NCBI RefSeq assembly: GCF_900450705.1 | Contig: NZ_UGHK01000002.1 | Location: 1,678,970 to 1,742,969, forward strand | Length of the DNA: 64,000 nt | Source of the DNA: Avibacterium paragallinarum | GTDB lineage: Bacteria > Pseudomonadota > Gammaproteobacteria > Enterobacterales > Pasteurellaceae | Direction of reading: 5' to 3' | In this document: positions 27,054-36,503 of the stretch, piece after piece | Position numbering within the stretch: the first letter of the stretch is position 1 | Layout of the letters: each line of letters opens with the position of its first letter | Made by a program: the position numbers and the translations under genes | Notes under the pieces: model-generated | The model's database searches: none | What the model was told of the DNA's origin: nothing | The model's input: only the letters and a program-made list of their open reading frames with translations

Positions 27054-28169
27054 ATGCAAAACGTAGGTTTTATCGGTTGGCGTGGAATGGTTGGCTCAGT
27101 GCTAATGGATCGTATGCAACAAGAAAATGATTTCGCTAACATCAACCCTATCTTTTTCACCACTTCACAAGCAGGTCAAAAAGCGCCTGTATTTGCTGGT
27201 AAAGATGCTGGCGTGTTAAAAGATGCCTTTGACATCGCTGAATTACAAAAATTAGATATTATCGTTACCTGTCAAGGTGGTGATTACACCAACGAAGTCT
27301 ATCCAAAATTAAAAGCCACAGGCTGGAATGGCTATTGGATAGATGCTGCTTCTGCATTGCGTATGGATAAAGACGCGATCATCGTGCTTGACCCCGTAAA
27401 CCAAAATGTGATTAGCGAAGGGCTAAAAAATGGCGTGAAAACCTTCGTTGGCGGTAACTGCACCGTTAGCTTAATGTTAATGGCATTGGGTGGCTTATTT
27501 GAGCGTGATTTAGTGGAATGGGTGTCCGTTGCAACTTACCAAGCCGCATCAGGTGCAGGTGCGAAAAATATGCGTGAATTATTGGTGCAAATGGGCGAAT
27601 TGGAAGCGTCTGTAAACGCTGAATTGAGCAACCCTGCCTCATCAATTTTAGACATTGAACGCAAAGTAACAGCAAAAATGCGTGATGCTTCTTTCCCAAT
27701 CGATAACTTTGGCACCCCACTTGCTGGTAGCTTAATCCCTTGGATTGACAAATTATTGCCAGAAACAGGGCAAACCAAAGAGGAACGGAAAGGCTACGCA
27801 GAAACCAACAAAATTTTAGGTTTAAGCGACAATCCAATCCCAGTGGACGGTTTATGCGTGCGTATCGGTGCATTACGTTGCCACAGCCAAGCTTTCACTA
27901 TTAAGTTGAAAAAAGATTTACCATTAGACGAAATTGAGCAAATTTTGGCTTCTCACAACGAATGGGTGAAAGTGATTCCAAATGATAAAGAAACCACCTT
28001 ACGTGAATTAACGCCTGCTAAAGTAACAGGCACATTAAGCGTGCCAGTAGGGCGTTTACGCAAATTAGCGATGGGACCTGAATATCTCGCAGCCTTTACT
28101 GTAGGTGATCAATTATTGTGGGGTGCGGCTGAGCCAGTACGCCGTATTTTAAAACAATTAACCGCATAA
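27054..28169 (+). CDS. asd: Aspartate-semialdehyde dehydrogenase
   Basis: Asd reduces aspartyl phosphate to the semialdehyde, the branch-point precursor of lysine, diaminopimelate, threonine and methionine. The 371-residue protein starts [21 protein letters not shown] (NADP-binding loop) and has the catalytic Cys in [19 protein letters not shown] frame from 26970 exists, but TAAGGA before 27054 and the family N-terminus decide the start. An IS element begins 8 bases after the stop codon, inside the gene's own terminator region. Confidence 0.97.
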   Translation: MQNVGFIGWRGMVGSVLMDRMQQENDFANINPIFFTTSQAGQKAPVFAGKDAGVLKDAFDIAELQKLDIIVTCQGGDYTNEVYPKLKATGWNGYWIDAASALRMDKDAIIVLDPVNQNVISEGLKNGVKTFVGGNCTVSLMLMALGGLFERDLVEWVSVATYQAASGAGAKNMRELLVQMGELEASVNAELSNPASSILDIERKVTAKMRDASFPIDNFGTPLAGSLIPWIDKLLPETGQTKEERKGYAETNKILGLSDNPIPVDGLCVRIGALRCHSQAFTIKLKKDLPLDEIEQILASHNEWVKVIPNDKETTLRELTPAKVTGTLSVPVGRLRKLAMGPEYLAAFTVGDQLLWGAAEPVRRILKQLTA

Positions 28170-28234
28170 TAAAAAAGTGATCTGCACCCCAAAAGTTGGA
28201 CTAAATAACCAACTGATTAAGGTGCAGATTTTTT

Positions 28235-28744
28235 ATGACTAAATATACTCAACGTTTCAAACAACAAGTGCTCGACTTTTATCATCAAAATGGAAAAAAC
28301 CGTTCGCTTACTCGCCAGTATTTTCAGCTTCCCCAAAGCACGTTAGCACGTTGGATTGCGAAATTTAATCATAATGGAATCAATGGATTAGCTGTGTTAG
28401 GTAAAAAACGATGTTATTCTGTTGAGTTTAAATTAAAGGTTATTCAAGCTATCAAAAAAGGCCAGTGCTCCGCTGAAGCCGCCTGCTTTCGCTTTGATAT
28501 CCCCAGTTCAGGGATAATTAGTCAATGGTTGCAACGCTTTGAAAAACAAGGTATAGATGGGTTATTACTCAAACCTAAAGGTCGTCCAAGTATGAAACTC
28601 AACTCACCTAAAATGCCACCAACGCCCAAAACAGAAGAAGAACGCTTGCGTTACCGAATTTTGGAATTAGAAGCGGAGAATGCAATGCTAAAAAAGTTGC
28701 AGGAACTCAACCAACAAAAAATGCAGAAAAAGCCGTCATCGTAA
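28235..28744 (+). CDS. IS150-like OrfA (transposase helix-turn-helix protein)
   Basis: The 169-residue protein has two helix-turn-helix units ([21 protein letters not shown] and [21 protein letters not shown]) and a C-terminal leucine-zipper-like segment ([21 protein letters not shown]). OrfA binds the IS ends. Near its end lie A6 (28716-28721) and A5G (28727-28732) tracts where a -1 shift would enter orfB. Its ATG directly follows the T6 of a hairpin in the IS left end. Identical to the copy at 37935. Confidence 0.92.
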   Translation: MTKYTQRFKQQVLDFYHQNGKNRSLTRQYFQLPQSTLARWIAKFNHNGINGLAVLGKKRCYSVEFKLKVIQAIKKGQCSAEAACFRFDIPSSGIISQWLQRFEKQGIDGLLLKPKGRPSMKLNSPKMPPTPKTEEERLRYRILELEAENAMLKKLQELNQQKMQKKPSS

Positions 28745-28767
28745 ATGCCTTACGCTCGCGTTTCCCG

Positions 28768-29574
28768 TTGGAATTGTTACTCAGGCTAATCGGATTGGCA
28801 CGCAGTTCGTTCTTTTATCATCTCAAGCCAAAGTCGGATAAAAATGTAGCGATTTCACAGAAAATAGAGGAAATTTATCGCAAAAATGACGAAAATTATG
28901 GTTATCGTCGAATTACCTTGGAATTAAGGAAATACTTGATTATCAACCACAAAAGGGGGCAAGCGATAATGCAACGTTTGGGGTTAAAAGGAAAAAGTAA
29001 GCAGAAAAAATATCGTTCTTACCAAGGCAAAGTGGGACACATTGCCGATAATCTGTTGCAACGGGATTTTACGGCAACGATGCCGAATGAGAAGTGGGTA
29101 ACGGATATCACCGAGTTCAAATGTGCGGAAGGCAAAGTGTATTTATCGCCGATTAAAGACTTGTTTAATAACGAAATTATTGCTTATGATGTGGCGAGAA
29201 GTCCGAATTTTGAGCAGATAACCAGAATGTTGACCCAGGCGGTGAACCGATTAGCGGGGGAAAAACCGATACTGCATTCCGACCAAGGGTGGCAGTATCA
29301 AATGATGGGTTATCGAGAGATATTGAAAAAACACGGTATTACGCAAAGTATGTCGAGAAAAGGCAATTGCCTTGATAATGGTGCGATGGAAAGATTTTTC
29401 GGGCGATTGAAGACGGAATGTTACTTTGGCAAGCGGTTTGAAACCTTTGAACAGCTTGAAAAAGTGATTCACGAGTACATTCATTACTACAACAATGAGC
29501 GTATTCAAGTGAAGCTCAAAGGACTAAGCCCTGTGGAATACAGAACTCAGTCCTTGAATGAAATTAGAATATAG
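28768..29574 (+). CDS. IS150-like OrfB (DDE integrase-type transposase)
   Basis: The 268-codon frame holds the DDE catalytic core: D in [12 protein letters not shown] in [11 protein letters not shown] and E in [16 protein letters not shown]. It opens only with TTG, and the frame is open upstream back to the slippery tracts, so the real product is probably an OrfAB fusion made by -1 frameshifting (reading ...[18 protein letters not shown]). Compared with copy 2 it has Asn for Ser in ARSPNFEQ and Arg for Ser immediately after the catalytic Glu (ERFF against the common ESFF), which may weaken activity. Confidence 0.9.
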   Translation: MELLLRLIGLARSSFFYHLKPKSDKNVAISQKIEEIYRKNDENYGYRRITLELRKYLIINHKRGQAIMQRLGLKGKSKQKKYRSYQGKVGHIADNLLQRDFTATMPNEKWVTDITEFKCAEGKVYLSPIKDLFNNEIIAYDVARSPNFEQITRMLTQAVNRLAGEKPILHSDQGWQYQMMGYREILKKHGITQSMSRKGNCLDNGAMERFFGRLKTECYFGKRFETFEQLEKVIHEYIHYYNNERIQVKLKGLSPVEYRTQSLNEIRI

Positions 29575-29660
29575 TCTAACTTTTTGGGGGCAGATCATTC
29601 AACCGCACTTTTTTTATGAAAAAAATTTGCATTTTTATTTAATAATGCGTTTTTCCTCTG

Positions 29661-29687
29661 TTGAAATTTCAAATTTAATTCCTATAT
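29661..29687 (+). promoter_or_regulatory. sigma32-like heat-shock promoter of htpG
   Basis: TTGAAA (29661-29666) and CCTATAT (29681-29687) are 14 bases apart, close to the sigma32 consensus CTTGAAA-N13-15-CCCATNT. It lies 32 bases before htpG, a known heat-shock gene. The IS inserted 64 bases upstream leaves it intact. Confidence 0.6.
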
Positions 29688-29718
29688 AACATTTCATCTA
29701 AATTAAGAGGACAAGAAT

Positions 29719-31602
29719 ATGAACAAAAATCAAGAAACCCGTGGTTTTCAGTCTGAAGTAAAGCAGTTGCTTCAATTAATGATCCATTCCCTTTATTCCA
29801 ACAAAGAAATCTTTTTGCGTGAGCTAATTTCTAATGCTTCTGACGCAGCTGATAAATTACGTTTTAAAGCCCTTTCTGTCCCTGAATTGTATGAGGGTGA
29901 TGGGGATTTAAAAGTTCGCATCAGTTTTGATGAAGAAAAAGGCACAATCACCATCAGTGATAATGGCATTGGTATGACGCGTGAGCAGGTGATCGATCAT
30001 TTAGGGACGATTGCGAAATCAGGAACAAAAGAATTTTTGACCGCACTTGGGGCGGAGCAAGCGAAAGACAGCCATCTTATCGGGCAGTTTGGGGTGGGCT
30101 TTTATTCCGCTTTTATTGTGGCGGATAAAGTTACGGTGAAAACCCGTGCGGCTGGTGTGCCAGCCGATCAAGGCGTGTTGTGGGAATCTAATGGCGATGG
30201 TGAATATACCGTAGCCGATATTGAGAAGAAAGATCGTGGTACAGAAATCACCTTGCATTTGCGTGATGAGGAAAAAGAATTTGCCAACGCGTGGCGTTTG
30301 CGTGAAATCATCAGCAAATATTCCGATCATATTGGCTTGCCAGTAGAAATTTTGAGCAAGGAATACGATGATGAGGGCAAAGAAACAGGCGTGAAATGGG
30401 AAAAAATTAATAAAGCCCAAGCCCTGTGGACGCGTTCAAAAGGCGAAATTTCTGATGAAGAATATAAAGAGTTTTACAAACATTTAAGCCACGATTTTGC
30501 TGATCCGCTACTGTGGGCACACAATAAAGTGGAAGGAAATCAAGAATATACCAGCTTGCTTTATGTACCGTCAAAAGCCCCTTGGGATCTGTTTAACCGC
30601 GATCACAAAAAAGGCTTAAAACTCTATGTGCAACGCGTGTTTATTATGGACGATGCCGAGCAGTTTATGCCGAATTATCTGCGTTTTATGCGTGGTTTAA
30701 TTGATAGCAATGATTTACCGCTCAATGTTTCGCGTGAAATTTTGCAAGATAACAAAGTTACTGCGGCGTTGCGTAAAGCCTTAACCAAACGTTCGTTGCA
30801 AATGTTGGAAAAATTAGCCAAAGACAATCCAGAGCAATATTTACAATTCTGGAAAGAATTTGGCTTGGCGTTGAAAGAGGGCGTTGGAGAAGATTTCGCG
30901 AACCGTGAACAAATTGCGGGCTTGTATCGTTTCGCCTCAACTCATACGGACAGCAGTGAACAAACCGTTTCATTGGCAGACTATGTGGCACGAATGAAAG
31001 AGGGGCAAAAAGCTATTTATTACATCACCGCAGACAGCTACATTGCGGCGAAAAACAGTCCGCACTTAGAGCTATTTAATAAGAAAGGTATCGAGGTATT
31101 GTTGCTTTCTGATCGTATTGATGAATGGATGTTGAGCTATCTCAGCGAATTTGATGGCAAACCATTGCAGCCTATCACCAAGTCCGATCTAGATTTAGGC
31201 GACTTAGCGGACAAAGAAGCGGAAGAAGAGCAAAAAGCACAAGATGAAGCCTTTGGCTCATTCATTGAACGCGTAAGCAGTTTGCTCGGTGAGCGAGTGA
31301 AAGCAGTGCGTTTAACTCATCGTTTAACGGATACACCAGCGGTGGTTTCAACGGATAACGATCAAATGACTACGCAAATGGCGAAATTATTCGCGATGAG
31401 CGGACAGCCTGTGCCTGAGGTGAAATACACCTTTGAACTCAATCCAAACCACCCATTGGTGAAAAAAGTGGCAGATATGGCAGATGAAGATCAGTTTGCC
31501 AACTGGATTGAGCTTCTGTTGGAGCAGGCGATGTTAGCAGAGCGAGGTTCCTTAGAAAACCCAACCGCCTTTATTAAGCGTGTAAATGAGTTGTTATCTT
31601 AA
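29719..31602 (+). CDS. htpG: Hsp90 chaperone HtpG
   Basis: The 627-residue protein has the GHKL ATPase N-terminus ([49 protein letters not shown]), the middle domain ([22 protein letters not shown]) and the C-terminal dimer domain. Length is near E. coli HtpG (624). An AAGAGGA ribosome site precedes the ATG. Terminated by the hairpin at 31622. Confidence 0.98.
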   Translation: MNKNQETRGFQSEVKQLLQLMIHSLYSNKEIFLRELISNASDAADKLRFKALSVPELYEGDGDLKVRISFDEEKGTITISDNGIGMTREQVIDHLGTIAKSGTKEFLTALGAEQAKDSHLIGQFGVGFYSAFIVADKVTVKTRAAGVPADQGVLWESNGDGEYTVADIEKKDRGTEITLHLRDEEKEFANAWRLREIISKYSDHIGLPVEILSKEYDDEGKETGVKWEKINKAQALWTRSKGEISDEEYKEFYKHLSHDFADPLLWAHNKVEGNQEYTSLLYVPSKAPWDLFNRDHKKGLKLYVQRVFIMDDAEQFMPNYLRFMRGLIDSNDLPLNVSREILQDNKVTAALRKALTKRSLQMLEKLAKDNPEQYLQFWKEFGLALKEGVGEDFANREQIAGLYRFASTHTDSSEQTVSLADYVARMKEGQKAIYYITADSYIAAKNSPHLELFNKKGIEVLLLSDRIDEWMLSYLSEFDGKPLQPITKSDLDLGDLADKEAEEEQKAQDEAFGSFIERVSSLLGERVKAVRLTHRLTDTPAVVSTDNDQMTTQMAKLFAMSGQPVPEVKYTFELNPNHPLVKKVADMADEDQFANWIELLLEQAMLAERGSLENPTAFIKRVNELLS

Positions 31603-31621
31603 TAAATTCAGTTAGAATAGA

Positions 31622-31651
31622 AAGCGTTGTCTGTGGGCAACGCTTATTTTT
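31622..31651 (+). terminator. Terminator after htpG
   Basis: AAGCGTTG (31622-31629) and CAACGCTT (31638-31645) form an 8-bp stem followed by ATTTTTTATT. Confidence 0.85.
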
Positions 31652-31670
31652 TATTCAAAGAAGGAAGGGT

Positions 31671-31925
31671 ATGAAAAAATTTATTGTCGTCATCAGCTTA
31701 TTGTTATCGGCGTGTAGCTCAGTGGTTAATCAGCCGAAATTGGCGAATAGCTGCCAAACGTATTTTCAGATTTTAGACGTAAATGTTGCCACTGCTAGCT
31801 TACCAGCGGAAAAATTGCAAGCATTGCAACAAGATTTTTTTCAATATCAAAAAGAATTTACAGGACGTTCTTTAGAAAAACAAGAACAGTTTTGCCGCTC
31901 ACGTTTAACCCGTTTTCTGCAATAG
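31671..31925 (+). CDS. Small lipoprotein, unknown function
   Basis: The 84-residue product has a lipoprotein signal peptide ending LLLSAC, with Cys15 as the lipidated residue. The mature part has two further cysteines (NSCQTYF and QFCRSRL) that could form a disulfide, and a charged amphipathic helix between them. The family resembles DUF5339-type small lipoproteins, but no function can be assigned. AGAAGGAAGG precedes the ATG. Confidence 0.75.
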   Translation: MKKFIVVISLLLSACSSVVNQPKLANSCQTYFQILDVNVATASLPAEKLQALQQDFFQYQKEFTGRSLEKQEQFCRSRLTRFLQ

Positions 31926-31964
31926 GGCTTTCCCCGCGTAATCCAAAGACAGAGTCATATCCGA

Positions 31965-32699
31965 ATGAGTATTTTTATTGCGTGGGGAAATAGCCAACAG
32001 TCTTACCCTTTCCCACATCTTCCCGCTGAATTATTAACGGAAAAATTGCGTCAAGCCCCGCCCGCTCAACCGCGTTTGCAACAACGTTATTGCTGTCGTT
32101 GGGTGGCACATTTTCTATTATGGCAATTAGCAAAAATGGCGAAAATTCCTACCGCACTTTTAGCGGACATCCAATACAGCTCAACGCAACGACCGCACTT
32201 TGCAACACCGAATATTGATTTTAATCTCAGTCATTCTGGCGAGTGGGTAGCCGTGATCTTGAAAGTCGGGGAAGGCACAAAAGAAAGTGCGGTGGGAATT
32301 GACATCGAATTTCCACAGCGAGAACGGGACTATACCGCCTTGCTCGCCCATTTTGCTTCCCCACAAGAACAGCAATGGTTCAGCCAACAGCCTGATAAGA
32401 AAACAGCGTTCTATCAAATTTGGTGCTTACGCGAAGCCTTGTTGAAATCACAGGGCGTGGGCATTGCGAAATTATCGGAAGTGGAGCATCTCGCCGATGA
32501 ATACCGTTTGCACACCCTCCACGCACCACAGGGCGAAGCATTCTTCACCGCAGAATTGCCTTTTTATCTGGCTTGCTTCGCTAATGACCGCCTTGAGCCA
32601 AATCACACTTTTTGCTGGAATGGCGAAGCCTTGCAACCCAGCCAATTGCGACAAAAAATATCCTATCAAACCTACCACAAAGTGGTAAAACTGCCCTAG
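31965..32699 (+). CDS. 4'-phosphopantetheinyl transferase (Sfp/AcpT type)
   Basis: PPTases move phosphopantetheine from CoA to a Ser of carrier proteins. The 244-residue protein has the family motifs FNLSHSGEWVAVIL, GIDIEFPQRERDY (metal-binding D-x-E) and FYQIWCLREALLKSQGVGI (W-x-x-x-E-A-x-x-K). Two inverted uptake signals lie inside the gene near 32150 and 32190. The same gene precedes hflK-hflC in H. influenzae. No polyketide or NRPS genes are in the window, so a fatty-acid carrier protein is the likely target. Confidence 0.9.
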   Translation: MSIFIAWGNSQQSYPFPHLPAELLTEKLRQAPPAQPRLQQRYCCRWVAHFLLWQLAKMAKIPTALLADIQYSSTQRPHFATPNIDFNLSHSGEWVAVILKVGEGTKESAVGIDIEFPQRERDYTALLAHFASPQEQQWFSQQPDKKTAFYQIWCLREALLKSQGVGIAKLSEVEHLADEYRLHTLHAPQGEAFFTAELPFYLACFANDRLEPNHTFCWNGEALQPSQLRQKISYQTYHKVVKLP

Positions 32700-32756
32700 A
32701 CTTCATTCGCTATTTTGTTTAGACTGGTAACTATCTTTTAACAAATGGAGAATAAA

Positions 32757-33989
32757 ATGTCCTTTAACGGCTCAGATCAAGATCCTTGGGCAAAGCCAGG
32801 GAGTAACAGCAATCAGGCTGGTAACAAATCCGATCCTAATCATCAATGGAATGATCCCGCAAAGAAGAAAGAACAAACGCCCCCAGACCTTGAGGAAGTG
32901 TTCAGTAACCTATTGAAAAAGCTCGGTGGAAGCCAAAACGGTGGCAATCACAATGGCGGCAAAGGGCTATCAATGGGCTTTGGCAAACTGCTCCCTATTG
33001 CTGCGGTGATTGGGGCGATTATTTGGGGTGTGAGCGGTTTTTACACGGTGAAAGAAGCAGAGCGTGGCGTGGTGTTGCGTTTCGGCGAGCTAGAAAAAAT
33101 CGTGCAACCTGGGTTGAACTGGAAACCGACTTTTGTAGATAAAATGATCCCCGTGAATGTGGAACAAGTGAAAGAGCTGAAAACCCAAGGGGCAATGCTC
33201 ACCCGCGATGAAAATATGGTGAAAGTGGAAATGACCGTACAATATCGCGTGAGTGATCCCGCGAAATACTTGTTCAGCGTTACCAATGCCGATGACAGCT
33301 TAAACCAAGCCACCGACAGTGCGTTGCGTTATGTGATCGGCCATATGTCTATGGACGACATTTTAACCACAGGACGTTCTATTGTGCGTGAAGACACTTG
33401 GAAAGCCTTGAATAGCATTATCCAGCCTTATGATATGGGGTTAGAAGTGCTTGATGTGAACTTCCAATCTGCACGTCCACCAGAAGAAGTGAAAGCCGCC
33501 TTTGATGATGCGATCAAAGCCCAAGAAGATGAGCAACGTTATATCCGTGAAGCCGAAGCCTATGCCCGCGAGCAAGAGCCGATTGCACGGGGGAACGCAC
33601 AACGCATCATTGAAGAAGCCACTGCTTATAAAGAGCAAGTGGTGTTAAATGCGAAAGGGGAAGTGGAGCGTTTCCAACAACTCTTACCTGAGTTTAAAGC
33701 TGCCCCGCAACTGTTGCGTGAGCGTTTATACATTCAAACAATGGAAAAAGTGATGTCGAACACGCCGAAAGTCTTGTTGGATAGTAATGGAAATAATTTG
33801 AGCGTATTGCCGTTAGATAAAATACTTTCGCAAAATAACGCGGCGAAAGCGGGGCAAACCAGCTCATCGCCAAATCAAAGTGCGGTCAATAATAAAGCCG
33901 TTTTTTCTGACAACCGCAGTTCTGGCAATAAAACTGCGAGCGAGAGTTATTTGGAATCATCAGAAAATCGTCAAGGGAGATTTAACTAA
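32757..33989 (+). CDS. hflK: FtsH-modulating SPFH protein HflK
   Basis: HflK and HflC form a large inner-membrane complex that encloses and restrains the FtsH protease. The 410-residue protein has a Gly/Asn/Asp-rich cytosolic N-terminus, one membrane segment (LLPIAAVIGAIIWGVSGFYTV) and the SPFH domain beginning AERGVVLRFGELEKIVQPGLNWKP, then a long coiled-coil region. An ATG at 32745 is in frame, but its own GGAG serves the ATG at 32757, giving the usual MSFNGSDQDPW start. The stop overlaps the hflC start region by one base. Confidence 0.96.
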   Translation: MSFNGSDQDPWAKPGSNSNQAGNKSDPNHQWNDPAKKKEQTPPDLEEVFSNLLKKLGGSQNGGNHNGGKGLSMGFGKLLPIAAVIGAIIWGVSGFYTVKEAERGVVLRFGELEKIVQPGLNWKPTFVDKMIPVNVEQVKELKTQGAMLTRDENMVKVEMTVQYRVSDPAKYLFSVTNADDSLNQATDSALRYVIGHMSMDDILTTGRSIVREDTWKALNSIIQPYDMGLEVLDVNFQSARPPEEVKAAFDDAIKAQEDEQRYIREAEAYAREQEPIARGNAQRIIEEATAYKEQVVLNAKGEVERFQQLLPEFKAAPQLLRERLYIQTMEKVMSNTPKVLLDSNGNNLSVLPLDKILSQNNAAKAGQTSSSPNQSAVNNKAVFSDNRSSGNKTASESYLESSENRQGRFN

Positions 33990-34876
33990 TGCGTAAAATT
34001 TTAACCCCTATTTTGCTGATCGCTATTTTGGTGATTTACTCAAGCCTTGTGGTGGTGAATGAGGGTTCACGCGGCATAATGTTGCGTTTTGGCAAGGTTC
34101 ACCGTGATGTGGAGAATAAAGTGGTGGTGTACGAACCGGGTTTGCACTTCAAAATCCCATTCATTGACTCAATGAAAGTGCTAGACGCACGTATTCGCAC
34201 GCTAGACGGCGCACCAGATCGCTTTGTAACCGTTGAGAAAAAAGATCTCTTGGTGGATTCTTATGTGAAATGGCGGATCAGCGATTTTGGACGCTTCTTC
34301 ACTGCAACGGGCGGTGGCGATTACACCCAAGCCTCGAATTTATTACGTCGTAAAGTAAACGACCGCTTACGTTCTGAAGTGGGTTCTCGCACTATTAAAG
34401 ACATTGTGTCTGGCACGCGTGGCGAGCTGATGGTTGGGGCGAGAAAAGCCTTGAATACTGGGCAAGATAGCACCTCAGAGCTAGGGATTGAAGTGGTTGA
34501 TGTTCGGGTAAAACAAATCAACTTGCCTGATGAAGTGTCCTCTTCCATTTATCAGCGTATGCGTGCAGAACGTGATGCCGTGGCACGTGAACATCGCTCA
34601 CAAGGTAAAGAAAAAGCCGCATTTATTCAAGCCGATGTGGATCGCAAAGTTACTGTAATCCTCGCCACTGCGAATAAAACCGCACAAGAATTACGCGGAA
34701 ACGGCGATGCGGCAGCGGCAAAACTTTACACTGACGCATTCAGCCAAGAACCTGAATTTTACAGCTTCATACGCAGTCTTAAAGCCTATGAAAAAAGCTT
34801 TGCAGAATCAAATAATATGTTGATCCTAAAACCCGACAGCGATTTCTTCCGTTTTATGAAGTCTTCTTCAAAATAA
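33989..34876 (+). CDS. hflC: FtsH-modulating SPFH protein HflC
   Basis: Partner of HflK, 295 residues. An N-terminal signal anchor (ILTPILLIAILVIYSSLVVV) leads into the SPFH domain (EGSRGIMLRFGKVHRD...EPGLHFKIPFIDSMKVLDARI) and a periplasmic helical tail ending DSDFFRFMKSSSK. Translationally coupled to hflK (TAATG overlap). Confidence 0.97.
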   Translation: MRKILTPILLIAILVIYSSLVVVNEGSRGIMLRFGKVHRDVENKVVVYEPGLHFKIPFIDSMKVLDARIRTLDGAPDRFVTVEKKDLLVDSYVKWRISDFGRFFTATGGGDYTQASNLLRRKVNDRLRSEVGSRTIKDIVSGTRGELMVGARKALNTGQDSTSELGIEVVDVRVKQINLPDEVSSSIYQRMRAERDAVAREHRSQGKEKAAFIQADVDRKVTVILATANKTAQELRGNGDAAAAKLYTDAFSQEPEFYSFIRSLKAYEKSFAESNNMLILKPDSDFFRFMKSSSK

Positions 34877-34885
34877 AAAATTTAC

Positions 34886-34920
34886 AAAATGGCACATTCA
34901 ATATGTGCCATTTTGTTTTT
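34886..34920. terminator. Bidirectional terminator between hflC and the convergent gene
   Basis: AAAATGGCACAT (34886-34897) and ATGTGCCATTTT (34903-34914) form a perfect 12-bp stem with a 5-base loop, a GTTTTT tail on the plus side and A-rich (T on minus) sequence on the other. Confidence 0.9.
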
Positions 34921-35551
34921 ACTTAATTAATTCATTGAATGTTAATTCATAATGATCCCCATCCTTATCGTAGGAAATATAACGAGGAAATTGTTCGCCT
35001 AGATACTTTTTTACCACAAAAGATTTTTCGCCTGTGCGGAATTGATAAGTGATTTCTGTTTGATTTCGATTATTTTCCTTGACCTGCTTCTCACTTTTTT
35101 TCACAAATACATTTTCCATTAGATAAAGTTTCCTGCCATTTGTAATTTGAAAGTTGTGTGGTAGTTTTCCGTAATAACTTAGTTGAAATGCTACAGTGAA
35201 TAAATCAAAAATAGGCATAGTAAATGGCATATTATCTAAGCTATTTTTTACTTTTCCATAAAGGATTTCATTGCCATTAATCAGGGTTTTTGCATAGAGC
35301 TTGCCGTTACGTATATCTTGGTAGTCTAACATTGCAAATGTATTGTTCGTTTGTGTTCCTGAAGATTTAAATTCAATATTGTAGAAAGGGATATTAATGT
35401 TTGCAGTGATAGTATATTGTGAGCCATTAGCATTAAAATGCACATAAGCAGGCATTAGATAATTTGAGCTGTATTTGATTTGAGCATTTAAGTTTGCCCA
35501 CGCATTTGGTAATGCAAAAAGGCTGACAAAAATCACTTTGAGTAACTTCAT
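34919..35551 (-). CDS. Periplasmic protein, DUF3108-like, unknown function
   Basis: The 210-residue protein has a signal peptide (MKLLKVIFVSLFALPNAWA, likely cut after Ala19) and a beta-rich mature part. The pattern of YTITANINIPFYNIEFKSSGTQ, NGKLYAKTLINGNEI and a C-terminal PRYISYDKDGDHYELTF resembles DUF3108 periplasmic proteins, some of which form lipid- or LPS-related beta folds. Function is not known. It is alone between convergent hflC and divergent rpiA; the 270-base gap to rpiA shows no convincing promoter hexamers or hairpins. Confidence 0.75.
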   Translation of the reverse strand: MKLLKVIFVSLFALPNAWANLNAQIKYSSNYLMPAYVHFNANGSQYTITANINIPFYNIEFKSSGTQTNNTFAMLDYQDIRNGKLYAKTLINGNEILYGKVKNSLDNMPFTMPIFDLFTVAFQLSYYGKLPHNFQITNGRKLYLMENVFVKKSEKQVKENNRNQTEITYQFRTGEKSFVVKKYLGEQFPRYISYDKDGDHYELTFNELIK

Positions 35552-35822
35552 TACAATTCCTTAATAGTAAAATTCATAGTTTAATTGGCTTGTATTGTAC
35601 AGTAATAATGTATATTGCTAAATGCCTTTATTGTTAGGGGCGTTAGCTTTCGAAATAAGCTATTATCTATTTTCTTGTTTCCAGCGATTTTCTAAAACTA
35701 AACTCAATTCATATGATAGGGCTTGTATCTTCTTGTGATTAGCATTAAAGTATGAAGCTCGTTCGCAAACGTTTACCTCCCATCATATTTCAATATCAGA
35801 CTGATAAAAATAAGGAAAAAAT

Positions 35823-36482
35823 ATGGATCAACTCGCAATGAAAAAGCAAGCAGCACAAGCAGCATTGCAATATGTAAAACCCGATACGATTGTAGGCGTG
35901 GGCAGTGGCTCAACGGTGAATTGCTTTATTGAAGCTCTCGGTGCAATGAAAGATGAAATTAAAGGGGCGGTAGCGGCCTCTAAAGCCTCTGAAGAATTAT
36001 TACGCCAGCAAGGAATAGAGGTGTTCAGTGCCAATGAAGTGTCAAGTTTGGATATTTATGTTGATGGTGCTGATGAAATCAACCCACAAAAAATGATGAT
36101 CAAAGGTGGCGGGGCAGCCTTAACCAGAGAAAAAATTGTCGCCGCACTCGCGAAAAAATTTATCTGCATTGTGGATCAAAGCAAACAAGTGGATGTGCTA
36201 GGTTCAACCTTTGCCTTGCCAGTGGAAGTGATCCCAATGGCACGTTCACAAGTGGGGCGTAAATTAGTGAGTTTAGGCGGATCGCCAGAATATCGCGAAG
36301 GGGTGGTAACGGATAACGGCAACGTGATTTTAGATGTGTATAATTTCCCAATTTTAAATCCAATCGAAATGGAAAAAACCTTAAATAACGTGGCAGGGGT
36401 GGTTACCAACGGAATTTTTGCCTTGCGTGGTGCGGATATTGTGATTGTTGGCACACCACAAGGTACAGAAATTATTGAATAA
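35823..36482 (+). CDS. rpiA: Ribose-5-phosphate isomerase A
   Basis: RpiA interconverts ribose 5-phosphate and ribulose 5-phosphate in the pentose phosphate pathway. The 219-residue protein has [47 protein letters not shown] and [16 protein letters not shown]. It is 21 bases upstream of serA, and the two are probably cotranscribed, as in relatives. Confidence 0.98.
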   Translation: MDQLAMKKQAAQAALQYVKPDTIVGVGSGSTVNCFIEALGAMKDEIKGAVAASKASEELLRQQGIEVFSANEVSSLDIYVDGADEINPQKMMIKGGGAALTREKIVAALAKKFICIVDQSKQVDVLGSTFALPVEVIPMARSQVGRKLVSLGGSPEYREGVVTDNGNVILDVYNFPILNPIEMEKTLNNVAGVVTNGIFALRGADIVIVGTPQGTEIIE

Positions 36483-36503
36483 TTTTTGATTATGGAGAGC
36501 AAA

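Larger units (their letters stand above)
28178..29597 (+). mobile_element. IS3-family (IS150-like) insertion sequence, copy 1
   Basis: The 1,420-bp element starts TGATCTGCACCCCAAAAGTT and ends with the complement of TGATCTGCCCCCAAAAAGTT, imperfect terminal inverted repeats of about 26 bp. It carries two overlapping-frame transposase genes with OrfB in the -1 frame, as usual for the family. Flanks are ...AAAAAAG and TTCAACC..., so no target duplication is visible. It sits between asd and the distal half of what looks like asd's uptake-signal terminator (ACCGCACTTTTTTT at 29602). Confidence 0.93.

Noticed and set aside
28768-29574. Separate OrfB initiated at TTG
   Set aside because: Upstream frame is open to slippery A tracts, so a -1 frameshift fusion with OrfA is the usual and better explanation.
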